Assembly: GCF_032917945.1 (NCBI RefSeq)
Contig: NZ_CP136624.1
Location: 4,588,001-4,652,000, forward strand
DNA length: 64,000 bases
Origin: Bradyrhizobium sp. sBnM-33
GTDB taxonomy: Bacteria > Pseudomonadota > Alphaproteobacteria > Rhizobiales > Xanthobacteraceae
Direction: 5' to 3'
Both the position numbers and the translations under genes were made by a program. A model generated the notes under the pieces. The model made no database searches and was not told where the DNA came from. It saw only the letters and a list, made by a program, of their open reading frames with translations. Of the stretch, positions 46,320-54,769 are shown piece by piece. How positions within the stretch are numbered: the stretch's first letter is position 1; the number at the start of each line of letters is the position of its first letter.

Positions 46320-46618
46320 ATGTCAGCTTACGTTATTTCCGAAGTCGATGATGTGCGCGATCCGGCAGAGTTCGAAGTCTATCGCAGCCTCGCCGCGAAG
46401 GCGATCGCGCATTATGGCGGCCGCTATCTGATCCGTGCCGGCGCCGCCAATTTGATCGAAGGTGGCCCACCGCCGAAAAACATCATTGTCGTCGAATTTC
46501 CCACGATGGAGCGTTTGCGCGAATGGTACGCCTCGCCGGAATACGCGGAGGACTGAACGGGCGGCAGACCGCGTTCGATCGGCGGTTGATCTTCGTTGAC
46601 GAGGTCCCGTTGGCTTGA
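46320..46618 (+). pseudogene. DUF1330 gene with a late frameshift
   Basis: From ATG 46320 the frame gives SAYVISEVDDVRDPAEFEVYRSLAAKAIAHYGG and VVEFPTMERLREWYASPEYAED, then stops at 46556, about 20 residues short of DUF1330 proteins. The next frame continues without a break as GLNGRQTAFDRRLIFVDEV to 46618, the expected family ending. A one-base loss near 46550 explains this. It could be a recent mutation, a sequencing error, or a tolerated C-terminal truncation. Confidence 0.75.
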
Positions 46619-46702
46619 GCTTGCACTGCAACGTCGCGCTGACAACGGGTGCGTCGGTGATATTGCTGCGCGCTCAACGCGTTGCTGTGCCGGATTCTTC
46701 CC

Positions 46703-46727
46703 GGAACAAGTGAGTGGAAAATCTGTT
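46703..46727 (+). promoter_or_regulatory. Possible sigma-EcfG-like promoter of the DUF1236 gene
   Basis: GGAAC, 16 bases, TGTT (three of four -10 bases) ends about 40 bases before the 46768 start codon. It is weaker than the 312-336 and 62765-62790 sites. Confidence 0.4.
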
Positions 46728-46767
46728 TTTCCTGTAGCCGCGCTTATGCGGTTTGAGGAGGAACTAG

Positions 46768-47112
46768 ATGAAGAAGCTGTTCATGATTGCGGCGGCAGCG
46801 TCGCTGGTTGCGACGATGGCCAATGCACAGACCACCACCGTTGAGACGACGACCGGAGCTGCGGGCGCCACGGTTCGGATCGAGCCGGAATATCGCACGA
46901 AGATCAAGAGCTACGTGACCGAGCACAAGATCCGTCCGGTGGAAACGCGTGAAAGGATCGTGGTTGGTGCCAAGGTACCGACCGATGTCGAACTCGCGCC
47001 GGTGCCGTCCGATTGGGGCCCGTCAGTGACGAAGTATCGCTATGTGTACTCGAACAACCGCGTGATGCTGGTCGACCCCGCCACCCGCACCGTGGTGCAT
47101 GAAATCGACTGA
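46768..47112 (+). CDS. Secreted DUF1236 protein
   Basis: The product has 114 residues with a cleavable signal peptide (MKKLFMIAAAASLVATMANAQ) and a single DUF1236 domain (YRTKIKSYVTEHKIRPVETRERIVVGAKVP, then VYSNNRVMLVDPATRTVVHEI). The family is periplasmic, of unknown function and expanded in Bradyrhizobium. GGAGGAACTAG precedes the ATG. It is followed by a terminator shared with the convergent His-rich gene. Confidence 0.9.
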   Translation: MKKLFMIAAAASLVATMANAQTTTVETTTGAAGATVRIEPEYRTKIKSYVTEHKIRPVETRERIVVGAKVPTDVELAPVPSDWGPSVTKYRYVYSNNRVMLVDPATRTVVHEID

Positions 47113-47125
47113 CGCTTCATCCATA

Positions 47126-47159
47126 AAAAGGGCCGCCAACTCGGCGGCCCTTTTCTTTT
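47126..47159. terminator. Bidirectional-type terminator between convergent genes
   Basis: GGGCCGCC, loop AACTC, GGCGGCCC is flanked by AAAAA on one side and TTTTCTTTT on the other. It can end both the DUF1236 transcript and the opposing 47166-47534 transcript. Confidence 0.9.
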
Positions 47160-47165
47160 GCTTGA

Positions 47166-47534
47166 TCACCAATGACGCCAGTGGCGGTGACCCCAGTGGT
47201 GGTGACCCCAGTGGTGGTGGTGGCGGTGGTAAAACCGCGGGCCGCCATAGTAGGCGAATGCCGGGCGAACGACGCGACGGTAGCGAACCACAGGCACGTA
47301 CGGCTCGTCGTAATATCCGCCATAGTAGGCCGGGTAATACCCGCCGTAATATGCGGGACTATAGGCGTAGGCGCTCGAAGCCAGTCCGCCGATCACCGCG
47401 CCCGCGATCAATCCGCCAGCCACGGCCGGAAAAAATCCTCCTCCGCGCCAGTGGGCCTCGGCCGGCGACGGTGCCGTTACGGCCGTCAAGCCCAGGACCG
47501 CCGCCGCGGCCAAGGCTAAAGGTGCTTTCCTCAT
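47166..47534 (-). CDS. Secreted Gly/Tyr/His-rich low-complexity protein
   Basis: The product has 122 residues with a signal peptide (APLALAAAAVLGLTAVTAPSPAEA), a glycine-zipper-like hydrophobic stretch (GGLIAGAVIGGLASSAYAY), tandem YYGGYYPAYYGGYY repeats, and a C-terminal His/Trp tail of HHWGH-type repeats. The coding DNA of the tail is a short tandem repeat (47170-47225). It resembles the small BA14K-like or glycine-zipper envelope proteins seen in rhizobia. A metal-binding role for the His tail is possible but unproven. AAGGAGTAG precedes the start. Confidence 0.75.
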   Translation of the reverse strand: MRKAPLALAAAAVLGLTAVTAPSPAEAHWRGGGFFPAVAGGLIAGAVIGGLASSAYAYSPAYYGGYYPAYYGGYYDEPYVPVVRYRRVVRPAFAYYGGPRFYHRHHHHWGHHHWGHRHWRHW

Positions 47535-47745
47535 GGACTACTCCTTTCCGTAAAGCAGACACTCGCTAAACACATTGGGGTGAAGTTTGTTGCTTAAGTG
47601 CCCGCTTTCAAAGGCCTTTGGCGGTAAATTTAATTTTGATGAATGTGTGTTCAGGCGAGGGCCCGACAGCCAAGCCGCCGTCGGAGGAGGCGAATCCGCC
47701 ATTTTTTCCGATGTGGAACTCGGGGTGGAATTGGCGAGCAGCCAC

Positions 47746-48759
47746 CTACCACCCCTCCAGCACGATCTTGCCGCGCGATTTGCCGCTTTCCAACAGCGCA
47801 TGCGCGCGTTTCAGATTGGCGGCGTTGATGGTGCCGAAGGTCTGGTCGAGCGTGGTGCGCAGCACGCCCTTGTCCAGGAGGTCGGAGACGTCGTTCAGCA
47901 GGTGATGCTGGGCGATCATGTCAGGCGTTTGGAACGACGAGCGCGTGAACATCGATTCCCAGTGGATGGAGACCGCCTTGCCCTTGAAGGCACTGACGGT
48001 GAATTCCGGGGGATCGTCGATCAGGCCGAACTTGCCCTGTGGCGCGATGAAATCTGCGATCGCCTTGTAGTGCTGGTCGGTGAAGGTGAGGCTCGCGACC
48101 AGGCCGACAGGCGGCACTTTCAGTTTCTCGATCTGCTCTTTCATCGGCTGGGAATGATCGATCACCGCATGCGCGCCGAGCTCGATGCACCATTTTTGCG
48201 ATTCGGGACGCGTGGCGGTAGCAACCACCGTCAGCCCGGTCAGGCGGCGCGCGAGCTGGATCAGAATCGAGCCGACGCCGCCGGCGCCGCCGGTGATCAG
48301 CAGCGTGCGCGGATCGAGGCTCTTGCCCGGTGTGGCGCCGAGCCGGTCGAACAGCAATTCCCATGATGTGATCGAGGTCAGCGGCAGCGCCGCGGCCTGC
48401 GCGAATGACAAGGATTTCGGCTTCTTGCCGACGATCCGCTCGTCGACCAGGTGAAATTCCGCATTCGTGCCCTGGCGCAGGATCGAGCCGGCGTAAAACA
48501 CTTCGTCACCCGGTTTGAACAGCGTGACGTCCGGGCCGACGGCATCGACGATGCCGGCAGCGTCGTAGCCCAGGATTTTGGTCTCGCCCTCGGGCGGGGC
48601 GGCGCGCTTGCGGACCTTGTAATCGACCGGGTTGGCCGAGATCGCCTTGACGGCGACTCTGATGTCGCGGCCCTTCGGTTCCGGCGTGGGAGCTTCGAAA
48701 TCGATCAGCGCATTCGCATCTTCGATGGGGAGCGATTTTCTGTATCCGACGGCCTTCAT
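47746..48759 (-). CDS. Zinc-type alcohol dehydrogenase-like / quinone oxidoreductase
   Basis: This 337-residue medium-chain dehydrogenase/reductase has an N-terminal GroES-like domain (IRVAVKAISANPVDYKVR) and an NADPH-binding LLITGGAGGVGSILIQLAR Rossmann segment. The catalytic zinc Cys/His set of true alcohol dehydrogenases is absent, so it belongs to the zinc-free quinone-oxidoreductase-like branch (YfmJ/ZADH type). It is divergent from an HxlR regulator, 128 bases apart, a classic arrangement for electrophile-responsive control. Confidence 0.88.
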   Translation of the reverse strand: MKAVGYRKSLPIEDANALIDFEAPTPEPKGRDIRVAVKAISANPVDYKVRKRAAPPEGETKILGYDAAGIVDAVGPDVTLFKPGDEVFYAGSILRQGTNAEFHLVDERIVGKKPKSLSFAQAAALPLTSITSWELLFDRLGATPGKSLDPRTLLITGGAGGVGSILIQLARRLTGLTVVATATRPESQKWCIELGAHAVIDHSQPMKEQIEKLKVPPVGLVASLTFTDQHYKAIADFIAPQGKFGLIDDPPEFTVSAFKGKAVSIHWESMFTRSSFQTPDMIAQHHLLNDVSDLLDKGVLRTTLDQTFGTINAANLKRAHALLESGKSRGKIVLEGW

Positions 48760-48819
48760 GCCCGTTTCTCCTGCCTGGCTTGAGGATAGTTGCTTAACTG
48801 TCGCGCTGGCATCGGATTG

Positions 48820-48875
48820 GCAAGCACTGTAAATTCGGGGAACTAGTCCCTGTTTGGATACTATTGGGAAAACTC
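48820..48875. promoter_or_regulatory. Candidate HxlR operator in the divergent region
   Basis: The region between the dehydrogenase and hxlR-type gene contains GGGAACTAGTCCC and, 10 bases on, GGATACTAT. TAGT and ACTA half-sites face each other as in HxlR-family operators. Match quality is modest; the assignment rests on position. Confidence 0.35.
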
Positions 48876-48887
48876 CAGGAAAAACCC

Positions 48888-49265
48888 ATGAAACGGCGGA
48901 ATTTTGCCCGTCGGCCGGGCTGCGCAGTTGAAGCGACGCTCGACCTGATCGACGGCAAGTGGAAAGGCGTGATCCTGTTTCATCTGCAGGCCGGCACCCA
49001 GCGCTTCGGGGAGTTGCGGCGGCGGATGCCCGGGATTACCCAGCGCATGCTGACCAAGCAGCTTCGCGCGCTCGAGGACGACAAGCTCGTGATCCGCAAG
49101 GTCTATGCCGAAGTGCCGCCGCGGGTCGAATACACGCTGTCGGAAATCGGCGAGAGCCTGCGGCCTGTGATCGAGACGCTCAGGGCATGGGGCGAGGGCC
49201 ATCAGGAACGGCTATCCTGTGCGCCGGCCTCCGACACCGTCAAAACGTCAGACCGCGCGGCCTGA
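48888..49265 (+). CDS. HxlR-family transcriptional regulator
   Basis: The product has 125 residues from ATG 48888 (CCAGGAAAAACCC upstream). It has a winged helix with CAVEATLDLIDGKWKGVILFHLQAGTQRFGELRRRMPGITQRMLTKQLRALEDDKLVIRKVY, the HxlR/DUF24 signature including the N-terminal Cys used in redox or aldehyde sensing. It is divergent from the quinone-oxidoreductase-like gene, which is its likely target. Confidence 0.9.
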   Translation: MKRRNFARRPGCAVEATLDLIDGKWKGVILFHLQAGTQRFGELRRRMPGITQRMLTKQLRALEDDKLVIRKVYAEVPPRVEYTLSEIGESLRPVIETLRAWGEGHQERLSCAPASDTVKTSDRAA

Positions 49266-49347
49266 CCGGCAGTATTGTGTACCGCCTTATCTTCTCTCGT
49301 TGCTGCCTCGCATCTATATCTGAGGCCATCAATTTTGGGATTCTTGC

Positions 49348-50745
49348 ATGACGTTGATGATCCGCTGTTTCGCCTTGCTGCTGGTTTCCGCAGTCGTTGC
49401 AACGCCGGCGCCGGCGCAGGACCGGCGCGTGCCGACCTCTGGCGCCGAACTGCGTCTGTCGTACGCGCCGATCGTGCAGCGCGCGCAGCCGGCAGTCGTG
49501 AACGTCTATGCCGCCAAGACCGTACAGAATCGCAACCCGCTCCTGGACGACCCGATCTTCCGCCGCTTCTTCGGCGTGCCCGGAATGCAGCCCGAGCAGA
49601 TGCAGCGCTCGCTGGGATCGGGTGTGATGGTCGATGCTTCGGGGCTCGTGGTCACCAACAACCACGTCATCGAGGGCGCTGATCAGGTCAAGATATCGCT
49701 CGCCGACAAGCGCGAATTCGAGGCCGAGATCGTGCTGAAGGACAGCCGCACGGATCTCGCCGTGCTGCGCGTGAAGGACGGACGAGAGAAATTTCCGACG
49801 CTGGACTTCGCCAATTCCGATGAATTGCTGGTCGGCGACGTCGTGCTCGCGATCGGCAATCCTTTCGGCGTCGGCCAGACCGTGACCCACGGCATCGTCT
49901 CCGCGCTGGCCCGCACCAAGGTCGGCGTCACCGATTACCAGTTCTTCATTCAGACCGATGCCGCGATCAATCCCGGTAATTCCGGCGGCGCGCTGGTCGA
50001 CATGACCGGCAAGCTCGTCGGCATCAACACCGCGATCTTCTCGCGCTCCGGCGGCTCGCAGGGCATCGGCTTTGCGATTCCCGCCAACATGGTGCGCGTC
50101 GTCGTGGCCTCCGCCAAGAGCGGCGGCAAGGCCGTCAAGCGGCCGTGGCTGGGTGCGAAACTGCAGGCGGTGACGCCTGAAATCGCCGAGACGCTGGGGC
50201 TGAAACTGCCGAACGGCGCTTTGGTCGCGAATGTCGCGCCGAACAGTCCGGCCGCCCGCGCCGGTCTGAGGCCGTCGGACCTGATCGTCGCCATCGAAGG
50301 GCAACCGATCGACGAACCCAACGCGTTCGACTACCGCTTCGCTACAAGGCAACTCGGCGGCGCCGCGCAGATCGACGTGCAGCGCGCCGGCAAGACCGTC
50401 AAGCTGACGGTGCCGCTGGAGACTGCGCCCGACACTAACCGCGATGAAATCGTGCTCACTGCGCGCTCGCCGTTCCAGGGCGCCAAGGTCGCCAATATTT
50501 CGCCGGCGGTTGCCGACGAGCTGCATCTGGATTCCCAGGCCGAGGGCGTCGTGGTGATCGATCTTGCCGATGGTGGTACTGCGGCAAGCGTCGGCTTCCA
50601 GAAAGGCGATATCATTCTTGCGGTCAACAACCAGAAGATCAGCAAGACCAGCGACCTCGACAAGGCTTCGAAAACTTCATCCAGGCTCTGGCGCATCGTC
50701 GTGGTGCGCGGCGGCCAGCAGATCAACGTGACGTTGGGCGGATGA
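49348..50745 (+). CDS. Do-family (DegP/HtrA) periplasmic serine protease
   Basis: The product has 465 residues with a signal peptide (residues 1-24). The trypsin-like domain has the triad His106 (NNHVIEG), Asp136 (SRTDLAVL) and Ser212 (PGNSGGAL). PDZ1 spans about 265-350 and PDZ2 about 380-460. It degrades misfolded envelope proteins, here with a shorter Q-linker than E. coli DegP. It overlaps rarA by four bases (ATGA), so protease, rarA and the TPR gene form one operon. Confidence 0.93.
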   Translation: MTLMIRCFALLLVSAVVATPAPAQDRRVPTSGAELRLSYAPIVQRAQPAVVNVYAAKTVQNRNPLLDDPIFRRFFGVPGMQPEQMQRSLGSGVMVDASGLVVTNNHVIEGADQVKISLADKREFEAEIVLKDSRTDLAVLRVKDGREKFPTLDFANSDELLVGDVVLAIGNPFGVGQTVTHGIVSALARTKVGVTDYQFFIQTDAAINPGNSGGALVDMTGKLVGINTAIFSRSGGSQGIGFAIPANMVRVVVASAKSGGKAVKRPWLGAKLQAVTPEIAETLGLKLPNGALVANVAPNSPAARAGLRPSDLIVAIEGQPIDEPNAFDYRFATRQLGGAAQIDVQRAGKTVKLTVPLETAPDTNRDEIVLTARSPFQGAKVANISPAVADELHLDSQAEGVVVIDLADGGTAASVGFQKGDIILAVNNQKISKTSDLDKASKTSSRLWRIVVVRGGQQINVTLGG

Positions 50746-52079
50746 GCCCGAAGAAACCCCGCGAGGCGACCAATCTCTTTGCTGCGGCAGGGATGGAGGA
50801 GGATGCGCCGCGTCCGCTTCCCGACCGGCTGCGGCCGCGCTCGCTCGCCGATGTCGTCGGACAGGATCACATTCTCGGCGCCGACGGTGCGCTGACGCGG
50901 ATGCTGGAGACGCGCACGCTGGGCTCGCTGGTGTTCTGGGGGCCACCGGGCACCGGCAAGACCACGGTGGCGCGGTTGTTGGCGGATGCCACCGAACTGC
51001 ATTTCGAGCAGATTTCGGCAGTGTTTTCCGGCGTCGCCGATTTGAAGAAGGTGTTCGACGCGGCGCGCGCCCGGCGCGAGATGGGCAAGGGTACGCTGCT
51101 GTTCGTCGACGAGGTGCATCGTTTCAACCGCGCGCAGCAGGATTCGTTTCTGCCCGTGATGGAAGACGGCACCGTGGTGCTGGTCGGTGCCACCACGGAA
51201 AACCCGTCATTCGAGCTCAACGCCGCGCTTCTGTCGCGCGCGCGCGTGCTGGTGTTCCACTCGCTCGATGCCCCCGCGATCGAAAAGCTCTTTGCGCATG
51301 CCGAGAAGGTCGAGGGCCGAAAACTGCCGCTCGATGCCGAGGCGCGCGCCGTGCTGGTGCGGATGGCCGACGGTGACGGCCGCGCCGCGCTGACCTTGGC
51401 CGAAGAGGTCTGGCGCGCCGCGCGCAAGGAAGAAATCTTCAATGCTGCGCAGTTGCAGGAAATCCTGCAGCGCCGCGCGCCGATCTACGACAAGTCCGCC
51501 GACGGCCACTACAACCTAATTTCGGCGCTGCATAAGTCGGTGCGCGGCTCCGATCCCGATGCCGCGCTGTATTACCTTGCGCGAATGCTGGACGCCGGCG
51601 AGGACCCGCTGTTTTTGGCCCGGCGCGTCGTGCGCATGGCGGTGGAGGATATCGGGCTTGCCGATCCGCAGGCGCTGGTGATCTGCAATGCGGCCAAGGA
51701 TGCCTTCGACTTCCTCGGCCATCCCGAGGGCGAGCTCGCGATCGCGCAGGCCGTGATCTATCTCGCCACCGCGCCGAAATCGAACGCCGCCTACAAGGCC
51801 TTTGGCGCTGCGATGCGCACGGCGAAAGAGGGCGGCTCGCTGCTGCCGCCGAAACATATTCTCAATTCGCCGACAAAATTGATGAAGTCGGAAGGCTATG
51901 GCTCCGGCTACGAATACGATCACGACGCGCCCGATGCCTTCTCCGGACAAGACTACTTTCCGGAAGCGCTGGGGCGGCAGACCTTTTACGATCCGCCCGA
52001 TCGCGGCTTCGAACGCGAAATCCGCAAGCGGCTGGATTACTGGGCGAAGCTGCGTAAGGAACGAGGCCAGGGCGAATGA
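50742..52079 (+). CDS. rarA: Replication-associated recombination protein RarA (MgsA)
   Basis: This 445-residue clamp-loader-like AAA+ ATPase acts at stalled replication forks. Walker A GPPGTGKT is at 67-74 and Walker B is LLFVDEVHRFN. Sensor segment GATTENPSFELNAALLSRARV and the C-terminal MgsA-AAA+ assembly domain (AIYLATAPKSNAAYKAF) are characteristic. It overlaps both neighbours by four bases. Confidence 0.95.
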   Translation: MSPKKPREATNLFAAAGMEEDAPRPLPDRLRPRSLADVVGQDHILGADGALTRMLETRTLGSLVFWGPPGTGKTTVARLLADATELHFEQISAVFSGVADLKKVFDAARARREMGKGTLLFVDEVHRFNRAQQDSFLPVMEDGTVVLVGATTENPSFELNAALLSRARVLVFHSLDAPAIEKLFAHAEKVEGRKLPLDAEARAVLVRMADGDGRAALTLAEEVWRAARKEEIFNAAQLQEILQRRAPIYDKSADGHYNLISALHKSVRGSDPDAALYYLARMLDAGEDPLFLARRVVRMAVEDIGLADPQALVICNAAKDAFDFLGHPEGELAIAQAVIYLATAPKSNAAYKAFGAAMRTAKEGGSLLPPKHILNSPTKLMKSEGYGSGYEYDHDAPDAFSGQDYFPEALGRQTFYDPPDRGFEREIRKRLDYWAKLRKERGQGE

Positions 52080-52792
52080 AGCGTTTCGAGAACCATCTGA
52101 AGCAGGCTGTTCGGGCCGTCGCATGTGTGTTGATGCTGGCGTCGCCGCTTGCTGCCGCCGCTGAGAGCGTCGAGGTGGCACCGGGCGTGCAGGTGACAAA
52201 GCGAACATATGCAGCAGCGCCGACCAACGAGCAGCCATTCTTCGGATTTGCGGCCAAGAATGCGGAGGAAAAGACCGGCGACGAGAAATTCGTAAGCGCC
52301 ATCATCGGGGCCACCGGCTCGCGCGAGAAGGCGTTTGAGGAAATAACCATGCGGGGCTGGAGGGCGGTAAATACCGGCAAGATCCGGGAAGCCGCGCTGC
52401 GGTTTAACCAGGCGTTTCTCATTTCACCGGAGCAGAGCGCCGTCTATCACGGCCTCGCGGTGGTCGCGCAATTTCGCTTCAACGACCTCGATGCCGCGGA
52501 CGAGCTTTTCAAGATCGCGCTCAAGCAGCCCAATCCGGTGAAGGCATTGAGAGCCGACTATGGCCGCATGTTGCTGATCGCAAAGCGCCCGCGCGACGCC
52601 CAGCCCGTGTTGGAGCAGGCGGTCAAGGATGCGCCTGATTTCGGTGACGCCTGGACCAATCTCGCCGTGGCTCGCTTCCAGAACGGTGACGCGGCGGCCT
52701 GCGCAGCAGCGGATGAAGCCGCCAAGAAGCGTCCGTCGAACAATTCCGGGGCCGACCTGACCGCGGTGAGAAACGCCGCGCAGTGCAAATAG
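52076..52792 (+). CDS. Secreted TPR-like protein
   Basis: The product has 238 residues with a signal peptide (about 1-29) and then 3-4 degenerate tetratricopeptide repeats (GWRAVNTGKIREAALRFNQAFLISPEQSAVYHGLAV; WTNLAVARFQNGDAAACAAADEAAKK). No enzyme motif is visible, so it is probably a periplasmic scaffold. The start overlaps the rarA stop, so it is the third gene of the protease operon. Convergent with the YCII-like gene. Confidence 0.8.
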   Translation: MKRFENHLKQAVRAVACVLMLASPLAAAAESVEVAPGVQVTKRTYAAAPTNEQPFFGFAAKNAEEKTGDEKFVSAIIGATGSREKAFEEITMRGWRAVNTGKIREAALRFNQAFLISPEQSAVYHGLAVVAQFRFNDLDAADELFKIALKQPNPVKALRADYGRMLLIAKRPRDAQPVLEQAVKDAPDFGDAWTNLAVARFQNGDAAACAAADEAAKKRPSNNSGADLTAVRNAAQCK

Positions 52793-52810
52793 CACCGCTG
52801 GTCTTCCGCG

Positions 52811-53098
52811 TCAGCCTGACCTTACTTCGTAGATTCGAATGCTCGAAATGAAAGGGTTGGCTTGCGCCATCTTCTCGGCATCGTCGAGCGTTGCCGCGTT
52901 GACAATTGTGAAGCCGGTGATGGAGTCGGGTCCAAGCGGAAGATCCTTCGTTCCGCCCTTCGAGATTTCGCGACCATTGCCGAAGCCGCCCATGTCCACG
53001 GTATGCGGCTTGGTGGCCTCGAACCACTTGCCCCAGGCGGCCATGATTTCGGGAGTGGGCCTTTCAAATCCGTAATGCAGCAGCACAAACTTCTTCAT
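52811..53098 (-). CDS. YCII-like domain protein
   Basis: The product has 95 residues with a ferredoxin-like pattern: KKFVLLHYGFERPTPEIMAAWGKWFE at the start and a conserved DDAEKMAQANPF segment near the end. This matches the YCII-related / EthD-like small protein family, often linked to sigma factors or dioxygenase-like chemistry. Its start overlaps the TfoX-like gene by four bases. It is last of a four-gene minus-strand operon. Confidence 0.8.
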   Translation of the reverse strand: MKKFVLLHYGFERPTPEIMAAWGKWFEATKPHTVDMGGFGNGREISKGGTKDLPLGPDSITGFTIVNAATLDDAEKMAQANPFISSIRIYEVRSG

Positions 53099-53490
53099 GC
53101 TTGGCTCCTTTTCAGCGTTCGGGGCAATTGCTTTTTCTTTGGAGATTTCGCCTTCGGCGCGATTGCCTCGGCATAGTGCAGCGAAAGATTGATCCAGAAT
53201 GCGCGCTTATCCGCATCGGCCAGTAGCTCCTCGGGCAATCGCACATATTCGCGCATCGGTCGGCCCTTCATCGGCTCGAAGATCCGTTCGCCAAATTCGG
53301 CGGCGAAGCGTGCGCGATCCTTCTCCGACAGCCGCATGACGAAATCGTTCTGGTGCAGCCCGATAAAGAGATTTCCGTTGGCAAAGGCCGCCGGGTAGCC
53401 GAACATCTTGCGGCGGGAGATATTTGCGCCTGACGGAACCGACTTGTCGAATAGATCGATCAGCGACTGCGGCGATTTCGTCCAGGCCAC
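53095..53490 (-). CDS. TfoX/Sxy N-terminal domain protein
   Basis: The product has 131 residues containing the TfoX-N pattern (RKMFGYPAAFANGNLFIGLHQNDFVMRLSEKDRA and KGRPMREYVRLPEE). Full Sxy has a second domain that is missing here. A Lys-rich tail ends the protein. It lies 11 bases after the HxlR-SCP2 gene and overlaps the YCII gene. The natural role in alphaproteobacteria is not known. Confidence 0.85.
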   Translation of the reverse strand: MAWTKSPQSLIDLFDKSVPSGANISRRKMFGYPAAFANGNLFIGLHQNDFVMRLSEKDRARFAAEFGERIFEPMKGRPMREYVRLPEELLADADKRAFWINLSLHYAEAIAPKAKSPKKKQLPRTLKRSQA

Positions 53491-53501
53491 CGGTCCCTCC
53501 G

Positions 53502-54182
53502 TCAGTTTGCAGCAGCTGTTATGCGCCGGCGTTCCGCAAGGTCGAACAGAACGGGAAGCTTGCGGACGGCTGCCATGGAGCCGCTCACGCTGGCGCGCTT
53601 CGCATCGATCGCGTCCTGAAGGGACACGCTCGTCCCGACAATCTGGAGCACCGCGTCGAACGGGGCTTCCAGCGTTCCCTTACAATCGGTGATGCCTCTC
53701 TCAATAGCCGTCCCGACGCCGCCGCCCGCGACGGTGAAACCTGCCGATTTCTTGCCATGGGTGACCACAAGGCCGACCCTGATTTCCGGCACGGGTGAAC
53801 GCTTCGCAATGGCATCGAGGCCCAACAGCACCCAATCCGGCTCGAACGTGTCGCCCGGCACCGGTGGGAACAGGAAGCGGCCGCCCCAGCGGATCAACTC
53901 CCGGATCGCAGGCTGAATTTCCCGGCCGATTTCGGTCAATTCGTACACCTGCGCATTGGCCGGCGGCGGCAAGGCGGTCCGCCGCACGACGTTGCACTCG
54001 ATCAGGGCGGTGAGGCGCGTTGTCAGCAGGGTGGGACTCATGCCGTCAAGATGATCCAGGAGATCGCCAAACCGCTTCGGCCCAAGAAGAAGCTCGCGGA
54101 TGATCAGGAGAGTCCAACGCTCGCCGATGATCTCGGCCGCGCGGGCGAGTGCGCAGAATTGCGGATAGTGAAGATTGCTCAT
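53502..54182 (-). CDS. HxlR regulator with C-terminal SCP2-like domain
   Basis: The product has 226 residues. Residues 1-100 form an HxlR winged helix (CALARAAEIIGERWTLLIIRELLLGPKRFGDLLDHLDGMSPTLLTTRLTAL) with a conserved N-terminal Cys. Residues 110-226 resemble an SCP2 sterol-carrier-like ligand domain (RVGLVVTHGKKSAGFTVAGGG). It is the second gene of the operon and the likely repressor of the promoter at 54658-54699 (inference). Confidence 0.87.
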   Translation of the reverse strand: MSNLHYPQFCALARAAEIIGERWTLLIIRELLLGPKRFGDLLDHLDGMSPTLLTTRLTALIECNVVRRTALPPPANAQVYELTEIGREIQPAIRELIRWGGRFLFPPVPGDTFEPDWVLLGLDAIAKRSPVPEIRVGLVVTHGKKSAGFTVAGGGVGTAIERGITDCKGTLEAPFDAVLQIVGTSVSLQDAIDAKRASVSGSMAAVRKLPVLFDLAERRRITAAAN

Positions 54183-54206
54183 GCCTTCGAGGTCGGCTCC
54201 TCCGTA

Positions 54207-54641
54207 TCATCGTCGGTAGGCGAGGGCGATCAACGGCCCCACGACGGCAAATTGCAGGATCGTAAACGCGGTTTCGAGCAGCACGTAATCAGGCACGGAA
54301 ACCATCACATTCTTGGCTGCGATCGCGAGCGTGGTGAACGACCACGACAGCAGGCCAGCGCCAAGACCGTACAGGAGCCCGTCCTTCAGGAAGGAGCCGC
54401 TACCTTGTGCGAATACGCGCGGGAACAACCACGAGAACACCGCGCCCTGGATAATCATTGAACCCAGTCCGAACGCGATCACCGGCTGGTCGCGATAGAT
54501 CTGGAGCGCGTGGTATCTCTGCTCGAACAGGACGAGGTGCCAGACATAGGCGATCGGAAACGAGGGAAGCAGGTAGGCGGCAAAGCCAAGCCAAAAGCTG
54601 CGGACGCCGGTTGGACGGGCAACATCGGACGTTGCTGACAT
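54207..54641 (-). CDS. Small four-helix membrane protein under HxlR-type control
   Basis: The product has 144 residues with hydrophobic segments at about 17-39, 54-74, 84-107 and 118-140. I do not recognise the family. It is first in the operon, 24 bases before the HxlR-SCP2 gene, and its promoter is overlapped by a perfect palindrome. Its start codon is about 30 bases from the -10 element. Confidence 0.75.
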   Translation of the reverse strand: MSATSDVARPTGVRSFWLGFAAYLLPSFPIAYVWHLVLFEQRYHALQIYRDQPVIAFGLGSMIIQGAVFSWLFPRVFAQGSGSFLKDGLLYGLGAGLLSWSFTTLAIAAKNVMVSVPDYVLLETAFTILQFAVVGPLIALAYRR

Positions 54642-54657
54642 CGGAACAGCTCCATCG

Positions 54658-54699
54658 TACTACATTTTTTATAGTACATGCTATAAAATATGGAGTCAA
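54658..54699 (-). promoter_or_regulatory. Promoter with overlapping palindromic operators
   Basis: On the minus strand TTGACT, 17 bases, TACTAT is a near-consensus promoter (54671-54699). A perfect inverted repeat, TTTTATAG / CTATAAAA with six bases between (54667-54688), covers the spacer and -10. A second repeat, TACTA-N9-TAGTA (54658-54676), covers the -10 and start. These half-sites suit an HxlR-family dimer, and the regulator lies in the operon. Confidence 0.75.
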
Positions 54700-54769
54700 T
54701 ATTTCGTGCCGGCAACTTCGCCGTGCGGCGTTCCGGGCGCGAGGCCGTAATGCGCCCTGAGCTCGGTCG

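Noticed and set aside
47170..47225. Possible CRISPR or VNTR locus
   Set aside because: Short tandem repeat is within the His-rich coding tail, with no spacers; no CRISPR array or cas gene occurs in the window.
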